From Rhynchosporium graminicola (taxonomy: Eukaryota > Ascomycota > Leotiomycetes > Helotiales > Ploettnerulaceae), in the NCBI GenBank assembly GCA_900074885.1, contig FJUW01000059.1, positions 186,001 through 250,000 of the forward strand: 64,000 nt of DNA. The letters are read 5' to 3'. The first letter of the stretch is position 1. Every line of letters begins with the position of its first letter. The position numbers were made by a program, and so were the translations under genes. Below are positions 46,872 through 58,805 of the stretch, piece by piece. Under the pieces are notes generated by a model. That model had not been told where the DNA came from. It did no database searches and worked only from the letters and a program-made list of their open reading frames with translations.

Positions 46872-49800
46872 GATGAAGATTTGTTTGGTTGAATTGATTT
46901 AATGATCGACGATTATAATGGAAGAGTAATATGAAAGAGATGGAGAGACAACAGCGCAGCCGTGCAAGAGCGTATAATGAAGTGGATAAAAATGAATGGA
47001 CAGCACAGCTGTTGTTTAAAGGAAGGAAGCCGGAATGGAATTGGACTGAAAAGAATGAATGATGGAAAACAAACTCTAATGTGAGGAAAGCAATGCTATA
47101 TGTATGTTTTGGCTCCTACAACAAATCTTACCAGGGACATCGCTTGCAACACTAGCCGACCACAACCCATCATTCCACCCCGACCCCAACGTCGTCCCAG
47201 ATCCAAGTCTCACATATCAACTTCGGATGGTATCCGGGTTACAATTGTATGCATTCCTCCCGATTGGTGTTTCTATGGGTCGTGCGAGATCTCGTTTCGG
47301 ACAACACACCTTAACAGGACGCTTGTATGATCGCCTGTTGGTTCGGTTAGATGTTGCTGATGTAAAACATCCAATCGACACATCTCAAACAAGCGCCAAG
47401 AACACATCAGATCAATTCTGATATCTTACTGGCTTTATTCTACATCATGGTCTGGTCTCGTCACGTCTCCAGACCTGGTTTTGACTTCGCTAACGTTCCA
47501 ATCGCGCACTCGAAGCCTCGCAAGCAAGCCAGCGGGTCAGCAGGCCCCTTGGATGTTTTCTAGCCGTGTCAAATGTTGGGATAGTTTACAATTCGTGGAG
47601 ACTGGGTAAACGGTGGCTGAGTGCTACATCGCAAGAACTGACTGGTAGCGTAGAAAAAATGATCAGATAATTCAGGTCCCGGAGTTTTGGTCTTGTGCTA
47701 GCCATAGTGTGGTTACACAAAGCATTTTCGATAAATTTTCGGACTGGAGTAGCTACTGTAATAGCCGGTTCGCTCTTATATAAATTCAATACTTCACGAC
47801 CGACCATCACAAAGGCTGAAGGAATCGGAACAACAGCAGAGTCCAACAGGCTTAGCACTCGCATGCTAGTATTTCCTATCGCGAGAGGCCGAGGGATCTC
47901 ATCTGAAAGTTCAGGGGCTGTCGCAGATCAGATGCTGTCGCAGATCAGATGCAAACCTGGTTCGTGCACTCCATCGCTTCCGCCAATTTGGTGTACCCAG
48001 ATGCTCTGACATCTTTGTCAAGGCAACAATTCCGAAGTTAACACTGGCATGTTTCTACTGAGATGTGGGGTGGCGTGCTACCAACTTTCCTGCTACCACA
48101 TTGACCACTACCAATGTGGACCAGGTTTTGCCACCGGCAAGAATATTCTTGTCTCTGCTCAGGTATATGATGGCATTCGGCGAAGGCATTTCATCAGACC
48201 GCGATGGCAGATTGATAGTACGGATATCGTTCGTTGCGAATAATCTGTGTGCTCAAATAGATGGTTGTCAGACTTAGAATCCTATCGACATTTCTGGTTC
48301 TTATAACAGTCTTTCTATCCAGCATCTCGGCTTCCTTTATAGTAATATCGCTTCCTAGTAGATATGCTGGGGACCGGAAAGTTGACTGCAGCAATCGGGG
48401 CTCTGATCTAGTCCAAAGAGGTAGTCCGGGGGCAGATTGTCGTCTGTACCTCCATGCCCTTCTGATGTCAGCAATCAATCTCGCAATATGACTATGAGAC
48501 TTACAATAAGTTCGACTCTACCCAGTACTATCCTCGTCCATTGTCCACCAAAATAATGAGGTGCTCCAGCACCCTGGTGCACCCCTCCAAATGAATTTCG
48601 CATGAAAACTTCCGGAGCTACCTTTCTCGTCACCCAGGCCGAGTCGAAGTGTTGCTCTATCACTCCACTGGATTCTGCCCTTGACAAGAGATAGGGGGCA
48701 GACTGTGTCTGAAAAGATAATCTTCGACCCATGTTTGTCAGTGAAAATGGACTGACAAGAACGCGAATACTCACCTGGCAACTAAACAGACCTTTAAACA
48801 ATAACCGTCTGGCCAGAGAGTGTACTAGTATCTGCGTCTTTTCAACTGATGTAATCGAGACGAGGCTGGGTAAATTCATCTTCGGCGAAGCAAGGCTTGA
48901 TAGGTGGATGCGTATTTTAATATCGAACTAACAAAAAACGTTAGCTAGAATCGCTGACGTGACACTCCAGAAAGAAATGAGACACTTACTGAATCAGATG
49001 GTGCAGTGCATTTCTCGCTCCTCGAGATCGTTGCATCTCTAGCCTTGAAAATCGGACACATCTTTACCTCTCGATCTCTGGTTTCGAACGACCCTTGTAA
49101 GACGCTTCGTACGAATTCGTTGGTCAAGCCTCAAAATTGTCATTCCCGTATCGGATATCTCCTCTATGTCATCGAATGTCACACCCTCGAAATATGTCAT
49201 AAATGGTTCAGGTAATATATCTTTCTGTCAATTCCTTCTTAAGATGTCTAGCCATATATGCCAGAATGTAGAAAGATTAAGTAGAGCATACCGGGAAGCG
49301 AGTTTCATAGTGAGTCTAGCTGAGATAAAATCCACCTGGTTCTGGAGGTGGAATCATTGCGATTCGCAAGCAATAGAGTTCTCGCTTAATGTCGTTCCCA
49401 ACCTGCGACGTTTTTGTTTTTGTTTGTCCTCTTGAGGTATGGTTTGGCTCGAGTGAGACGAGAAGAGCAGTAGTACAAGTCCAGGTGTCTCTAGTAAGGG
49501 AGCAACTTCCTGAGAATTTCAGAGTCATGAAAGAAATGGCTTCAGAACTTTACTTGGCTATTTCAGCAAGGTCATGAAGTACTTTCGTGAGAATGCTAAG
49601 ACTAGCTAGCGTCCGAGGAATATACTCAATTCAAATTTACACGATTGATTCGGCACTTATATTGTCATGTTAAGGTCATATCAGCTTCGCCAATATCGGC
49701 CACATTTTCCTGACATCGATAGCCCCACTTCCTACGTACGTCGACATTGAAGCTACACCGCCATCCCATTTTGGCAAGAACCAAATATACTTACTGCTCG

Positions 49801-49918
49801 ACACTGCCTTATCAATCCCCAGCATAAGATACCTATCAAGAACAAAACCTACTGGAGATGAACCATTATCATTCTTCAAAATAGTTCAAATTGCTTCGAC
49901 CCTAGGAACTTATCAAAC
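46872..49918. other. Intergenic region, 3 kb, with unresolved coding-like fragments
   Basis: No intact gene is supported. Scattered minus-strand segments read like protein but change frame and meet stops: FMTYFEGVTFDDIEEISD near 49,150-49,205, LQGSFETRDREVKMCPIF near 49,050-49,105 and SAFVMVGREVLNLYKSEP near 47,770-47,825. They may be relics of one or more lost genes that I cannot name. A 17-bp tandem duplication lies at 47,918-47,951. Confidence 0.35.
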
Positions 49919-50912
49919 ATGGAGGTCTCACCCGCAGTCCAACAACGCATCTCTACAGCCCTCACTCAATTTAGGACCCAGATGCTTGCCTCCAACCGCA
50001 GATATATCACCAACCTTCTTTTCGTAGCCAATTGCCTGCCTTCCAAGCGTCGCATGCGCAACTTTGCCGCATCAATCAGATACGGCGGACCCTTTCCTAC
50101 ATCCTTCAAAACCCCCGAACAAGTAATCGCAGATCCTCCAGAGGCTGCGAAGTGGAAACTCGAGCATGATGGGACCTGGCCCCCAAAATCCGATCACGAG
50201 ATTACCCAATTCTTAGAGGCGTTGGAAGAGAAGATCAAAGCGACCTTTGAGCAGGATGACGAGAAGAAAGAGGATGTGCATGTGCCGGAGGAGTATAGAG
50301 CGTTGTTGGGGATGTGTGATGGGATTTGGGATGTGGATTTCAGGAGGAGTGGCTGCGTTGGAATACAGGGAACCAATTGCATCGGTGATGGTGGTACGTC
50401 TTGTGAGTAGCTTCACAGCCTTCTTTTTCATTATGTAGAACGCAGAACTGACATATGGTATAGTTGTAGGCAAGAACGAGCCATTCCAGCAGATTGATAA
50501 ATCGCAAGAACAAGATCACGGTTGGGAGATAGCAACAGGCTGGTGTTTAGATGGCAACGAGACAGTATCGCATTATTACTTTTGTTGTCAACGGACTTCT
50601 GAGGGTCGAGGGGGCCCTGTTCAAGAGAGCGAGAAGGAGTGGAAATGGAGGCTATTCTATAGGGATTTGGACTCATCAGAAGATGCCACTTTTCGGGTGT
50701 TCCACAGTATCCCGGAGTTTTTGAGTTGGTTTGGAAATTGGTATGCTAGAGATGTAGAGGGTGAAGGCAATGAAGGCGGAGATGGCGATATGGAGCCTGA
50801 ATCACCATACGAGGCGGGCGTTGACTATGAGGATGAGGATGATGAAGAGAATGAGGCGAAGGAGATGCAGGAGTATTACCTTCAGGAAGCTGCAAGGCAA
50901 GGTCATTTCTAA
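49919..50912 (+). CDS. Hypothetical protein, possibly of the Smi1/Knr4 (SUKH) fold
   Basis: Two exons, 49919-50393 and 50464-50912, with a 70-nt intron (GTACGT to TAG), give 307 aa. No signal peptide is present. The N-terminal third is helical (QQRISTALTQFRTQML). The middle has VPEEYRALLGMCDGIWDVDF, which resembles the opening LPxxYxxFLxxxNG of Smi1/Knr4-type domains. The later part WKWRLFYRDLDSSEDATFRV and FHSIPEFLSWFGNW resembles the strand-helix that ends such domains. The C-terminus is an acidic tail (YEDEDDEENEAKEMQEYYLQ). In yeast, Smi1/Knr4 links cell wall synthesis to signalling. The family call is tentative and rests on pattern only. Confidence 0.7.
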
Positions 50913-51530
50913 TTTGAGAGTTATGGTATAATCAGAGATAGACTCATGGTGCTCTTACCACGAAGAAACCGTACTCTACCAGGGATTGTGGCCAGATGAA
51001 ATCATGGGAGTTTTCAGCTGTGTATGTGATAGACGTTGACACTTTCTGAATAACACTTTCTCGGGAGCTGAATTGTACTGCTATACAATTTAAATTGCAT
51101 TAAGTGACTTTTGTAGTTTGTGAAATGTACTTTCGCCCCTCTTATCCATTCGTGCCTAGGTACTTGTTAGTCTTTTCGTCTAATGCAATTAGGTTATTCT
51201 TACAAGTAGCATGTGAAATGCCATCTCCCTCGGCCCCACTTCCCCGGATTTCCATGGCTGTGGATCGGCGCGCATCAAGCTCAACCAACAATAAACCTCG
51301 GCCTGTCATCATCACCGATACACAAACACACTCCATCTTCTCCTCTCTATGAGCATATTAATCTTCTCAATATCCTGCCTTACTACCCAGATAGGTAAAC
51401 ACATCGCACATTTATCGACATGACTCGCTGAATCATTATATACCTCGTCTGTCCCCGAGATACCCCTCCTCCTCGAGCACATCCTCAACCAATACCTAAA
51501 CCCGAATACCTCCCCCCCAACCTACGCACG
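50913..51530. other. Intergenic region before the short-chain dehydrogenase
   Basis: Holds the 3' end of the preceding gene and the promoter and leader of the dehydrogenase gene. The last 150 bases are C-rich and pyrimidine-biased, as is common near fungal transcription starts. Confidence 0.5.
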
Positions 51531-52772
51531 ATGCCCAAAGACAACAGTAATGTTGTCGAAGCAATTCGACAGTCACCCCCTCTCATACTGGGTCCCTACG
51601 ATCCTGCCGGCGTAAGAGGAAAGACGATCATAATCACAGGAGGTGCATCCGGATTCGGGGAAGGCTTCTCCAGGCATTGGGCAGCCCACGGCGCGAATAT
51701 TGTTATCGCAGATATTAGCAATGGGAATCCACTCGCGGAAGAGATACGCAAAGCAGGAGGAAATGCCCTATACGTCCGCTGCGATGTCACGAACTGGCAG
51801 CAACAAGTCGACATGTTCCGCGCAGCTGTTAAATTCAGTCCAAGGGGAACGATCGATGCGGTGGTTTGCAATGCTGGAATTACGGATACGGGGAATCAGT
51901 TCTTCGAGCCTAAGGGGATGAACATGGAGGAGCCACCGAAACCAAATTTCAAAGCGCTGGATGTCAATCTGACGGGTGTTATGTACACCACGCATTTGGC
52001 TATGCATTGGTTGCCTTTGAATGAGAAACCCAAGCAAAGCTCTGGTGAGAAAGCCGGGAGATACACGCCGGATAGACATATTTTGTTGATTGGATCTATG
52101 GCGTCTCTGCTTCCTATACCTGGGCTGGTGCAATATGCGGCGAGTAAACATGCGGTTTTGGGGTTGTTTGTAAGTTCGAGTCCCGCTCGGCGAAGCAGTA
52201 TCGAGCATAATTACTGATAGAGTACAGAGATCACTACGCTCGACGTCCTTTGTTCAAGGCATTCGAGTAAATCGTAAGCTCATCCTTCCTATACCTGGTC
52301 AATGCTGATATCCTTTAGTACTGTGTCCCTATTTCATCGACACCCCCCTCATTCCTCCCATCGCTCGTGCTCTCCTCGCTGGTGGCGCAATGGGCAAACC
52401 CGACGATGTTGTAGATGCTGGTACAAGACTGATGGCCGACAACTCAATACACGGGCGAGCCTTGGTAATTGGACCCAGTGTTAAGATTGACGGCGAGTGG
52501 AAGCTGTTGCCGGAAAGTACGCCCGATGTTGAGAATCATGCTGTCTGGGAGGTTTTAGGAAGTGATTTCATTGAAGTTGGTGAGTTAAGCTTTAATTTCT
52601 GTTAGGGGAGGGGATCAAATATGAGTGTGCAATGCTGATTGCTGTAGATGCCTTCACGAGGAGGTTTGTGAGTGTGCTTAACGCCGTCGAGAGTGTAAGG
52701 GGGTGGTATGGATGGGGGTATGATCTCTTGAAGATGGTCGCGTATCCGATCACATCGAGGATGGCCAAATAA
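51531..52772 (+). CDS. Short-chain dehydrogenase/reductase
   Basis: NAD(P)-dependent oxidoreductase of the classical SDR family; substrate unknown. Four exons, 51531-52169, 52228-52273, 52319-52579 and 52648-52772, give 356 aa. The cofactor motif TGGASGFG is at residues 36-43, CDVT and NAG follow, and the catalytic residues are Ser189 (LLIGSMAS) and Tyr202/Lys206 in YAASK. RVNLLCPYFIDTPLIPP after intron 2 is the usual substrate-loop segment with the family PxxxxT motif. It resembles fungal 15-hydroxyprostaglandin-dehydrogenase-like proteins. The C-terminal 30 residues (RGWYGWGYDLLKMVAYPI) could touch membranes. The 45- and 46-nt introns are short but have good donors and acceptors. Confidence 0.92.
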
Positions 52773-53351
52773 TTGCAATGTATGCTTTCTTGGCGGAGTA
52801 GAATGCTAGATTCTTGGAGCCGATTCATTTGCCTTCCGCATGTCATATTGTGTTGTTTTGCCCTCTCAGGAGATGACTTGAAAATCACTATTCCAGCAGA
52901 CCCCTCCAGGATCTGCTCTTCTTCTCCCTATCGGTTTTCAAATTGTTCTTCTTTTCATGCTTCCCTGGAACCATCCGGTATACGCTCCGCTGGCCCTTCG
53001 GCGGCCACTGCTGTGGAGGCTGTTCTCATTCAGAAGATGACTTCTCCTGGAGTCAGTCTGTCAACACCATCGAGATATCTCTAGGTTTCACTATGAACTA
53101 TGGAGCAGTAGCCAGTTTTGCAAGTGGTTGTCAGCGTTTTGGATTTCCCGTCCTCTTTTACACGGTGTCGTGTGGTGTGCAGCTCAGGTTGTCATTTTTG
53201 GATTGCTCCTTCCTCAACAATCTCAGCATCACCACACAAACGTAGCATTGCAGCCAGCTCTCGTTTTCTTCTCTCCCTCATCCTCCAGATCTCTCCGAAT
53301 CCGAGATTCCAGATATCCAGGACAACACATTCAAGCACCCAGCTGAACAAA
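52773..53351. other. Intergenic region before the SGNH-type gene
   Basis: Same-strand neighbours; holds a 3' end and the promoter of the next gene. The frame of the next gene is open for 78 codons upstream of the chosen start but reads as non-coding. Confidence 0.5.
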
Positions 53352-54722
53352 ATGCGTCAGAACACATACGACGACCCTTACATGACGCCGCCTGACAAAA
53401 GTCCACCTGCACCTCCCCCATCTGGCCGGTTTCGATGGGCTCGACCACGTCGAATGTCCTTCTTTCGCTATCGCCAAAACAAGATCATTGTTGCCCTTGC
53501 CCTGGTAGCGATCCTAGGCATGATACGCCGTCTCCCATCAACCGCATACCCATTGACCAAGTTAAGCGATGATATCGACATCTACAACAGCACAATCATT
53601 CCCTACGTGGCGTTCCAGCCCCCCGAGTCGGGCAAATACCGAGCTCCAGATATTGTAGACACTTTCCAATCATACAAGTTCCGGAACACATGCAACGTCT
53701 CTTCCCTCGACCTCCACACTCCATTCAGTCCGCTCTGCAAAGACCAAACTTCTATGTTGACTGCTATGTCGTCTGGCGGCCGGATCGGTCATGATGCTCC
53801 GTACATGCCAAGGGGTTGCGATATGCGGTGGTTCAACACCGATGAGATCTGCGAGATTCTGGGACGGTTTGATAAAGTGGTCTTGATCGGCGACTCGATG
53901 CTTCGGCATATTATCGGAAGTATGAATATTCTGATACGAAAGGATTTGGGCTATGGTGCCGTAACGGATTGGAACTTCTCTCTGCAGGAAAAGTGTGTTG
54001 ACTAAGTTTCCCAAGGAGACAGGACGGAGCTGACGAGACCAGGAAAGAGTGTTTCTGCAATGAACAGTTCGATGTCAAAGCTTGCTCTGTCCAGGGTATC
54101 TACAAAACGCAGGATGTCATGTCCCACGACCCGGAAAGTGTCTCTTGTTCCAACACCATCAATGTCATCAGTGATTTATGCTCCGCCTCTTCCATGATTT
54201 CTCCTCTAATACTCAGCAGTGGACCAAATCGTCCGGTATCCCGTTCCCCAAGACGAGCTCGATCGTCTCCAAGAAGATCTCGTTCGCCAGAGCAAGAAAC
54301 GAATCGCCGTCATTCTAGGACATGGTCTTTGGAGCAATCTCGATCTCCAAAGCTCGGTCAACTGGCTAGACGGTGTGTTGTCTACAGTCCGAGACACGTT
54401 GGGCAAAGACTGGACGGGATTGTTCATCACGCCCAACGCGGCGGGAAAGGAGAAGCCGGATGATTGGATTGTGACGCAGGGGAACAAAGCTTTAATGCTA
54501 TATGAGGAGGCTATGGGCATCGTGAGTTTCATGACCTGTAGAATTGGTGTTGGGAAGGCTAATGAAAACTAGATTGTGAAGGAGCGTGGAATCGATCATT
54601 TGGGGACGTGGAATATGAGCATTCAGAGTAACAAGTTTGATGGGGTCCATTTAGACATGAAGGGAAATTTGGTGAAAGCCATGATGGTGCTGAATTGGCT
54701 GAATTTGGTGGAAGGAGTGTAG
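53352..54722 (+). CDS. Type II membrane SGNH/PC-esterase-like protein (Cas1/PMR5 type)
   Basis: Probable acyl-esterase or acyltransferase-like protein acting in the secretory pathway on glycans; substrate unknown. Four exons, 53352-53992, 54043-54170, 54217-54521 and 54573-54722, give 407 aa. A Pro-rich basic cytosolic tail precedes one membrane segment (KIIVALALVAILGMI, about residues 43-58). The lumenal part has RGCDMRWFNTDEICEILG, then the block I nucleophile VVLIGDSMLRHIIGSMN (Ser182). The C-terminal catalytic pair is FDGVHLDM (Asp381, His384). This GDS plus DxxH layout is that of plant PMR5/TBL and Cas1-type proteins. The third exon could start three bases later (54220). Conserved Cys (CFCNEQFDVKAC) suggest disulphides. 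Confidence 0.83.
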
Positions 54723-55267
54723 ATTTCCCCTTTTTTGATATCAGCCCGTCAACATTCGAGGCAAAGATTGACCCTTCGCTTAAAGAGCCACTAAGTCTCG
54801 TTTGCGAGGTGCTTTTCAACTCGGATATCTTGTTTTCGATACGAGAGGATAATATGCAAGGTCGGTGGGAAGATCTCGGCCGTAAGGTAATATTGCGGCA
54901 AGGCTTCTGGCTGGTAGCAACTGCTCGAGGACCTCACTTGCGTCCACGATTTGCCGCTACAAATTGGGAATCGTACAGCACTCCTCGTTGACCTCTTCCC
55001 TGAACTTAAATTCACCTACGAAATCAACACAGGTTGTGAGGATGATGGCAGGTCTTTCGCACAGGCTGCATTCTCGGGTGGCCGGGCAGCACCTACCTCT
55101 ACACAAATTAGGGCATCTCAATCCTAGCAATGACATTCGCTCTTTCCCTCTCTGCTCTGTCCGAGTAACACGAGCATCTTTCACCCCTCCTCTGGGCTTT
55201 CCATTGGCTTCATTCACCATCCAAGAGTCAAATTCTTACCCCATCCACTCACTTTCTTCCGAGCACA
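54723..55267. other. Intergenic region before the pseudokinase gene
   Basis: Same-strand neighbours, 545 bp. No gene is seen. A CT-rich stretch precedes the start codon at 55,268. Confidence 0.5.
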
Positions 55268-57647
55268 ATGGCCACCTCATTCCTACGAGGAGGGTTCGAG
55301 CAAGAAGATATCCTCCCCTTTTCTGCAGAGAGACTGAAGAGAATAACATGGACGTCTCCCCCATATCCCACTCCCGATCTTGAAGCTCGGTACCGGCTGT
55401 CTAATGGTAAAGTCAAGCCATCAAACATCCACATGCTCGATGCTCTGTACGATCATCACATGGACCCCTCTCCTCTGGCAGACATCGCAGAACCGGCCGA
55501 CTTCCTGAAGTACATGAAGGATCACGCCGATCCCATTAATGACTACGATATCGAGACTCTGCCTTCCGTCTCGAATGTTGTCGTTAGGGCTGTTAAGAGG
55601 ATTCTGGTCGTATCTCCGGCTGTGGAGATACTTAAGGATGAATCTGTCGAGCCGTCGAGTCCTGAGATTTCACTGCAGGAAATGCCAACCGCGATTGGGA
55701 TACCTGGTCCGGACGTTTCTGATGTACAGGGAAGAGACGAAGAAGGGTCTTCTGCCACTTCGAGTCTTGAAAGCTCGATACAGCGTTTGTCGGTTGCCAT
55801 CGATATGCCTGTTCGGGATGCATTAAAAGTACGGGAACGAGACGAAGATAATTCTTCTGCTACTTCAAGTCTCACAAACTCAAGTCTCGCTGCCTCAAGT
55901 CTCAGAAGCTCAGTAGCGACGACATCTTACGGAAGTATGGAGAAAACCTCCCATCGCTTCGGACTGTACAGCACAGGAAAAGGCCCAATTATCAATGTGA
56001 CCAGTCTCGACGACTCAAACACGGACCCAAATCTTCAAGGAACGTTGTCTGATTTCGATGCATCCGAGCTGCATGAAAAAGGTGATGGCGTAGCTGTTCC
56101 GATCAGAAGCATTGGCATGCCTAGACCCGACCCTACTCCACGAAACACGCTGATTGGTCTCGCCAATGCCGAACGATTCCCAGGTCATAACAGCCTCATA
56201 TTGAAGTGGTACCCACCCTTCGTTGCGGTTTTAGGACCACAGGAGCCACTGTCAATGCTTCGTCAGGTAAGTATTGGTTGTCCTCTAGTATTCAAAGCTG
56301 ACGAACCATCAGAATGTAGAAGCCAAAGCATTGAAATTGTTTGACGCGGGATCTAGATTTGAAAAGTTGTCTACGAGCTCGGGAATCTGCATTCCGCGAG
56401 TCCTCAAACTTGACATCCACAATCGTGTCCTCGCCATGTCGGACATTGGGGATTGGCCCACCATGAAAGACGCGCTGCAGAGGCTTGCAGTGTTGGACGA
56501 AGAACGAGACAAGAGAGAGCGAGAAAACACTACGCGAGAGATAGAGGAGCAAGAGCAAAACAGGCAAGAGGCGATGCAGCATGAGAGGAGGGAACGCCTG
56601 AAAGGAGGGAGAGAGAGAGGAGAGGAAGAGAAAGCAGAGAGGATGAAGGCCGTGAAAGAGAAAGCAGTGAAAGAGTGGACAGAGAGAGAAAGGGCAGGAA
56701 GAGAGAGAGAGACGAAAGAGAAGGCGGAGAGAGAAATCAGACAGCAACACGGGCGGGACATCTGGCACTCATTTACCAAGATTGGAAATTCTATCGGCGA
56801 GTTCTTTGCGAAATTACATGCTCCGTCCACCATCAACAGGATACCATCTCAAGAGCTGCTGGAATTCGAGAATCTCAACGTCAAAGAATTCAACTACTCC
56901 TATAGGATCCAGGATTTGAAGTGTATTCTGCGCGGAGCTGGCATCAGAGACTATTCTGCATTGATGAAGATCATCATAAAAGACTGGAAGGAACCTGCAG
57001 GAGTCGATTGTTTTGCCATTGGAGATTTGACGACAGAATCATTCTTGCTGCAAGACACCGACTCTCTGAGTCTGATCGGATGGAAGCCAGAGTTGCTCTT
57101 GGCAGACCACACCCTTGGTCTCATTGGATGGCAGTTTGCTGGACCAGGTCGAGGTATCAACGGAGACATGGCGAAGCTGTTTGCCAGCATTCGAATACTA
57201 ACAGCCGATACAGTTGTGGGTGATGCTAAGCATTTTGCTGCTACCGCATTGTTGAAGGCCATCATCAAGTCCTACTGTCGACAGAGCCGGAAGTTGTCTC
57301 CCCCCGATGGACACTTATCAGTTGATGGACAGTTGTCATGGAATGGTCAAGAATGGGATAGGGCTTCCCGAGAGTTTCCCCAGGAGACAATGGCTATTCT
57401 TCGCTCCGCATTTATCGTCTATGGCAGGTCCCTGATTGATGCAGCTTGGGCAGAGTATGAGCTTTGCAAGTGCGATAGTGGTCCCCATCCATACGAGGAA
57501 TTGTGTGGTGTCAGAGGGAGTCTTTTGGGGGATGGAGTTTGGCATATCCGGATGGCAGGAATCGATGTCCTTGAATTCGAAAATAATTGGCGTATGGTTA
57601 TGGAGGATGGTACGTCGCCTTTGCTTGGCTTTGTTTTCGGCGAGTGA
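55268..57647 (+). CDS. Methylthioribose-kinase/APH-like protein with degenerate active site
   Basis: Two exons, 55268-56266 and 56313-57647, with a 46-nt intron (GTAAGT to CAG), give 777 aa. Residues 1-280 are a Ser-rich region with two similar repeats (GRDEEGSSATSSLESS and ERDEDNSSATSSLTNS). The kinase fold starts at FPGHNSLILKWYPPFVAVLG with EAKALKLF and VLAMSDIGDW (the place of VMEDLG). A charged Glu/Arg/Lys coiled coil of about 90 residues is inserted at roughly 395-480, before IGEFFAKLHAP. The catalytic loop reads AIGDLTTES (Asp571) where methylthioribose kinases have HGDLHTGS. The metal-binding DPEFA or DWEFA block reads GWQFA (Gly605, Gln607). Loss of these residues suggests a pseudokinase or an enzyme with altered chemistry. 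Family assignment is by pattern. Confidence 0.82.
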
Positions 57648-58805
57648 GGTTTGATGCAGATACGGGGCTGGTTGTGTAGAAGTACATTCTTAGCAGCGTG
57701 GTATTGTTCAAGAGGCACGATTATTCACCAGATACCATTCAATAGCAATGAAATAAATAATTGTGTGTTCTCTTTCCTTTGCACTCAATCGTTTATACTA
57801 GAGTGTGTGAATATAAGCGTACGGGCAAATTGTCTACAAAAAGTAGATTTTGATTTCGAAAAGCGAAGAGGATCTCTGCCTTTACAGATTGAGCCTCGTT
57901 TACAACGTTAGTGAAATGAGTTGATTATGATCTGCAGAGCTGATTTTTGTTTCTGAATATATCTATCAAGGGTTGCGGTTCTAATCTCGACTCTCGAAAT
58001 TTCACGAAGTCGAGAGGATTCTTTGGTGAGGAGAGTTCACCGGCTCACTTGCTCGCAAGCGATCGACAACCCAATAGAAGGCGAGCCCGACTACACGGTT
58101 TCTTCGTGGGTCTGTCTGACACTGCTGTCGTACGGTAGCAATCTACGGCCACATTCAACTAAATGTCCTCTGTGAACCCACTATGGAAGGGTTCAGACCC
58201 ACGAAGAACCCGAATAACAGACAAATCATTTTTCACTTGGGCGTGTGAGTACTCCTTGAATGCATCCCGAACTATGACCGCTGCCGGACGATATTCCGCC
58301 GTGGAAGGGGAGGCGAACAATTCGAGTTTGAAGCCGCGGGATGGCACCGTTTTGCTTCCACGGCAATTCCATCCCCGCGGGGTAAAAAAAGCTTCAACAT
58401 TGACTTCCCAGCTGATTCATAACCCCAAAATCGAGTACGGAGACCCCACAAACCCGCATTTTCATGCCAAATCTCTCTTCTCCGTGTCGTTGGAGCATTG
58501 GGATCTGGTCTCACCAGTCGTTCGGAACCCTAAACCGTGGGTCTGGAAGCTGTCAAGGTGGGTTCGACACCAGATCAGCGGCTTCGATGGCTTCGTTTTC
58601 ATGACGCTAGAACCTCTTCCCACGGAGTCACAGATGTAAAGATGCGAGGTCTGGGGATTATATATGAACGGCCTGCCTTGGCCCTTTTCTGGTACTCCTT
58701 GGGACCAAGGAACTAAAGCCTTGACAAGAAGAGACAAGCAACTCGCCAAATTCCCACAACCACTCACTTGGAGAAGAGAAGATCTTGCCGATCATCTAGA
58801 TCATC
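57648..58805. promoter_or_regulatory. Upstream region of the quinate-permease-like gene with CGG palindromes
   Basis: No gene is called; the 158-codon frame at 58,163-58,639 has no motif and lies where the promoter must be. Three symmetric CGG/CCG sites cluster within 100 bp: CGG-N8-CCG at 58,285-58,298, CCGCGG at 58,334-58,339 and CCCCGCGGGG at 58,373-58,382. Such inverted CGG pairs are typical targets of Zn2Cys6 transcription factors. Confidence 0.5.

Noticed and set aside
49676..49879. Minus-strand 67-codon frame that reads like protein.
   Set aside because: It starts only 40 bp from the opposite start codon at 49,919 and has no continuation or match, so it is more likely promoter sequence or a relic.
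52170..52227. Sequence resembling a tRNA T-arm (GTTCGAGTCCC).
   Set aside because: No matching acceptor, D or anticodon arms; the stretch is an intron of the short-chain dehydrogenase gene.
58163..58639. Plus-strand frame of 158 codons upstream of the transporter.
   Set aside because: It occupies the transporter's promoter, has no domain, and includes the GC-rich CGG palindromes that better explain its sequence.
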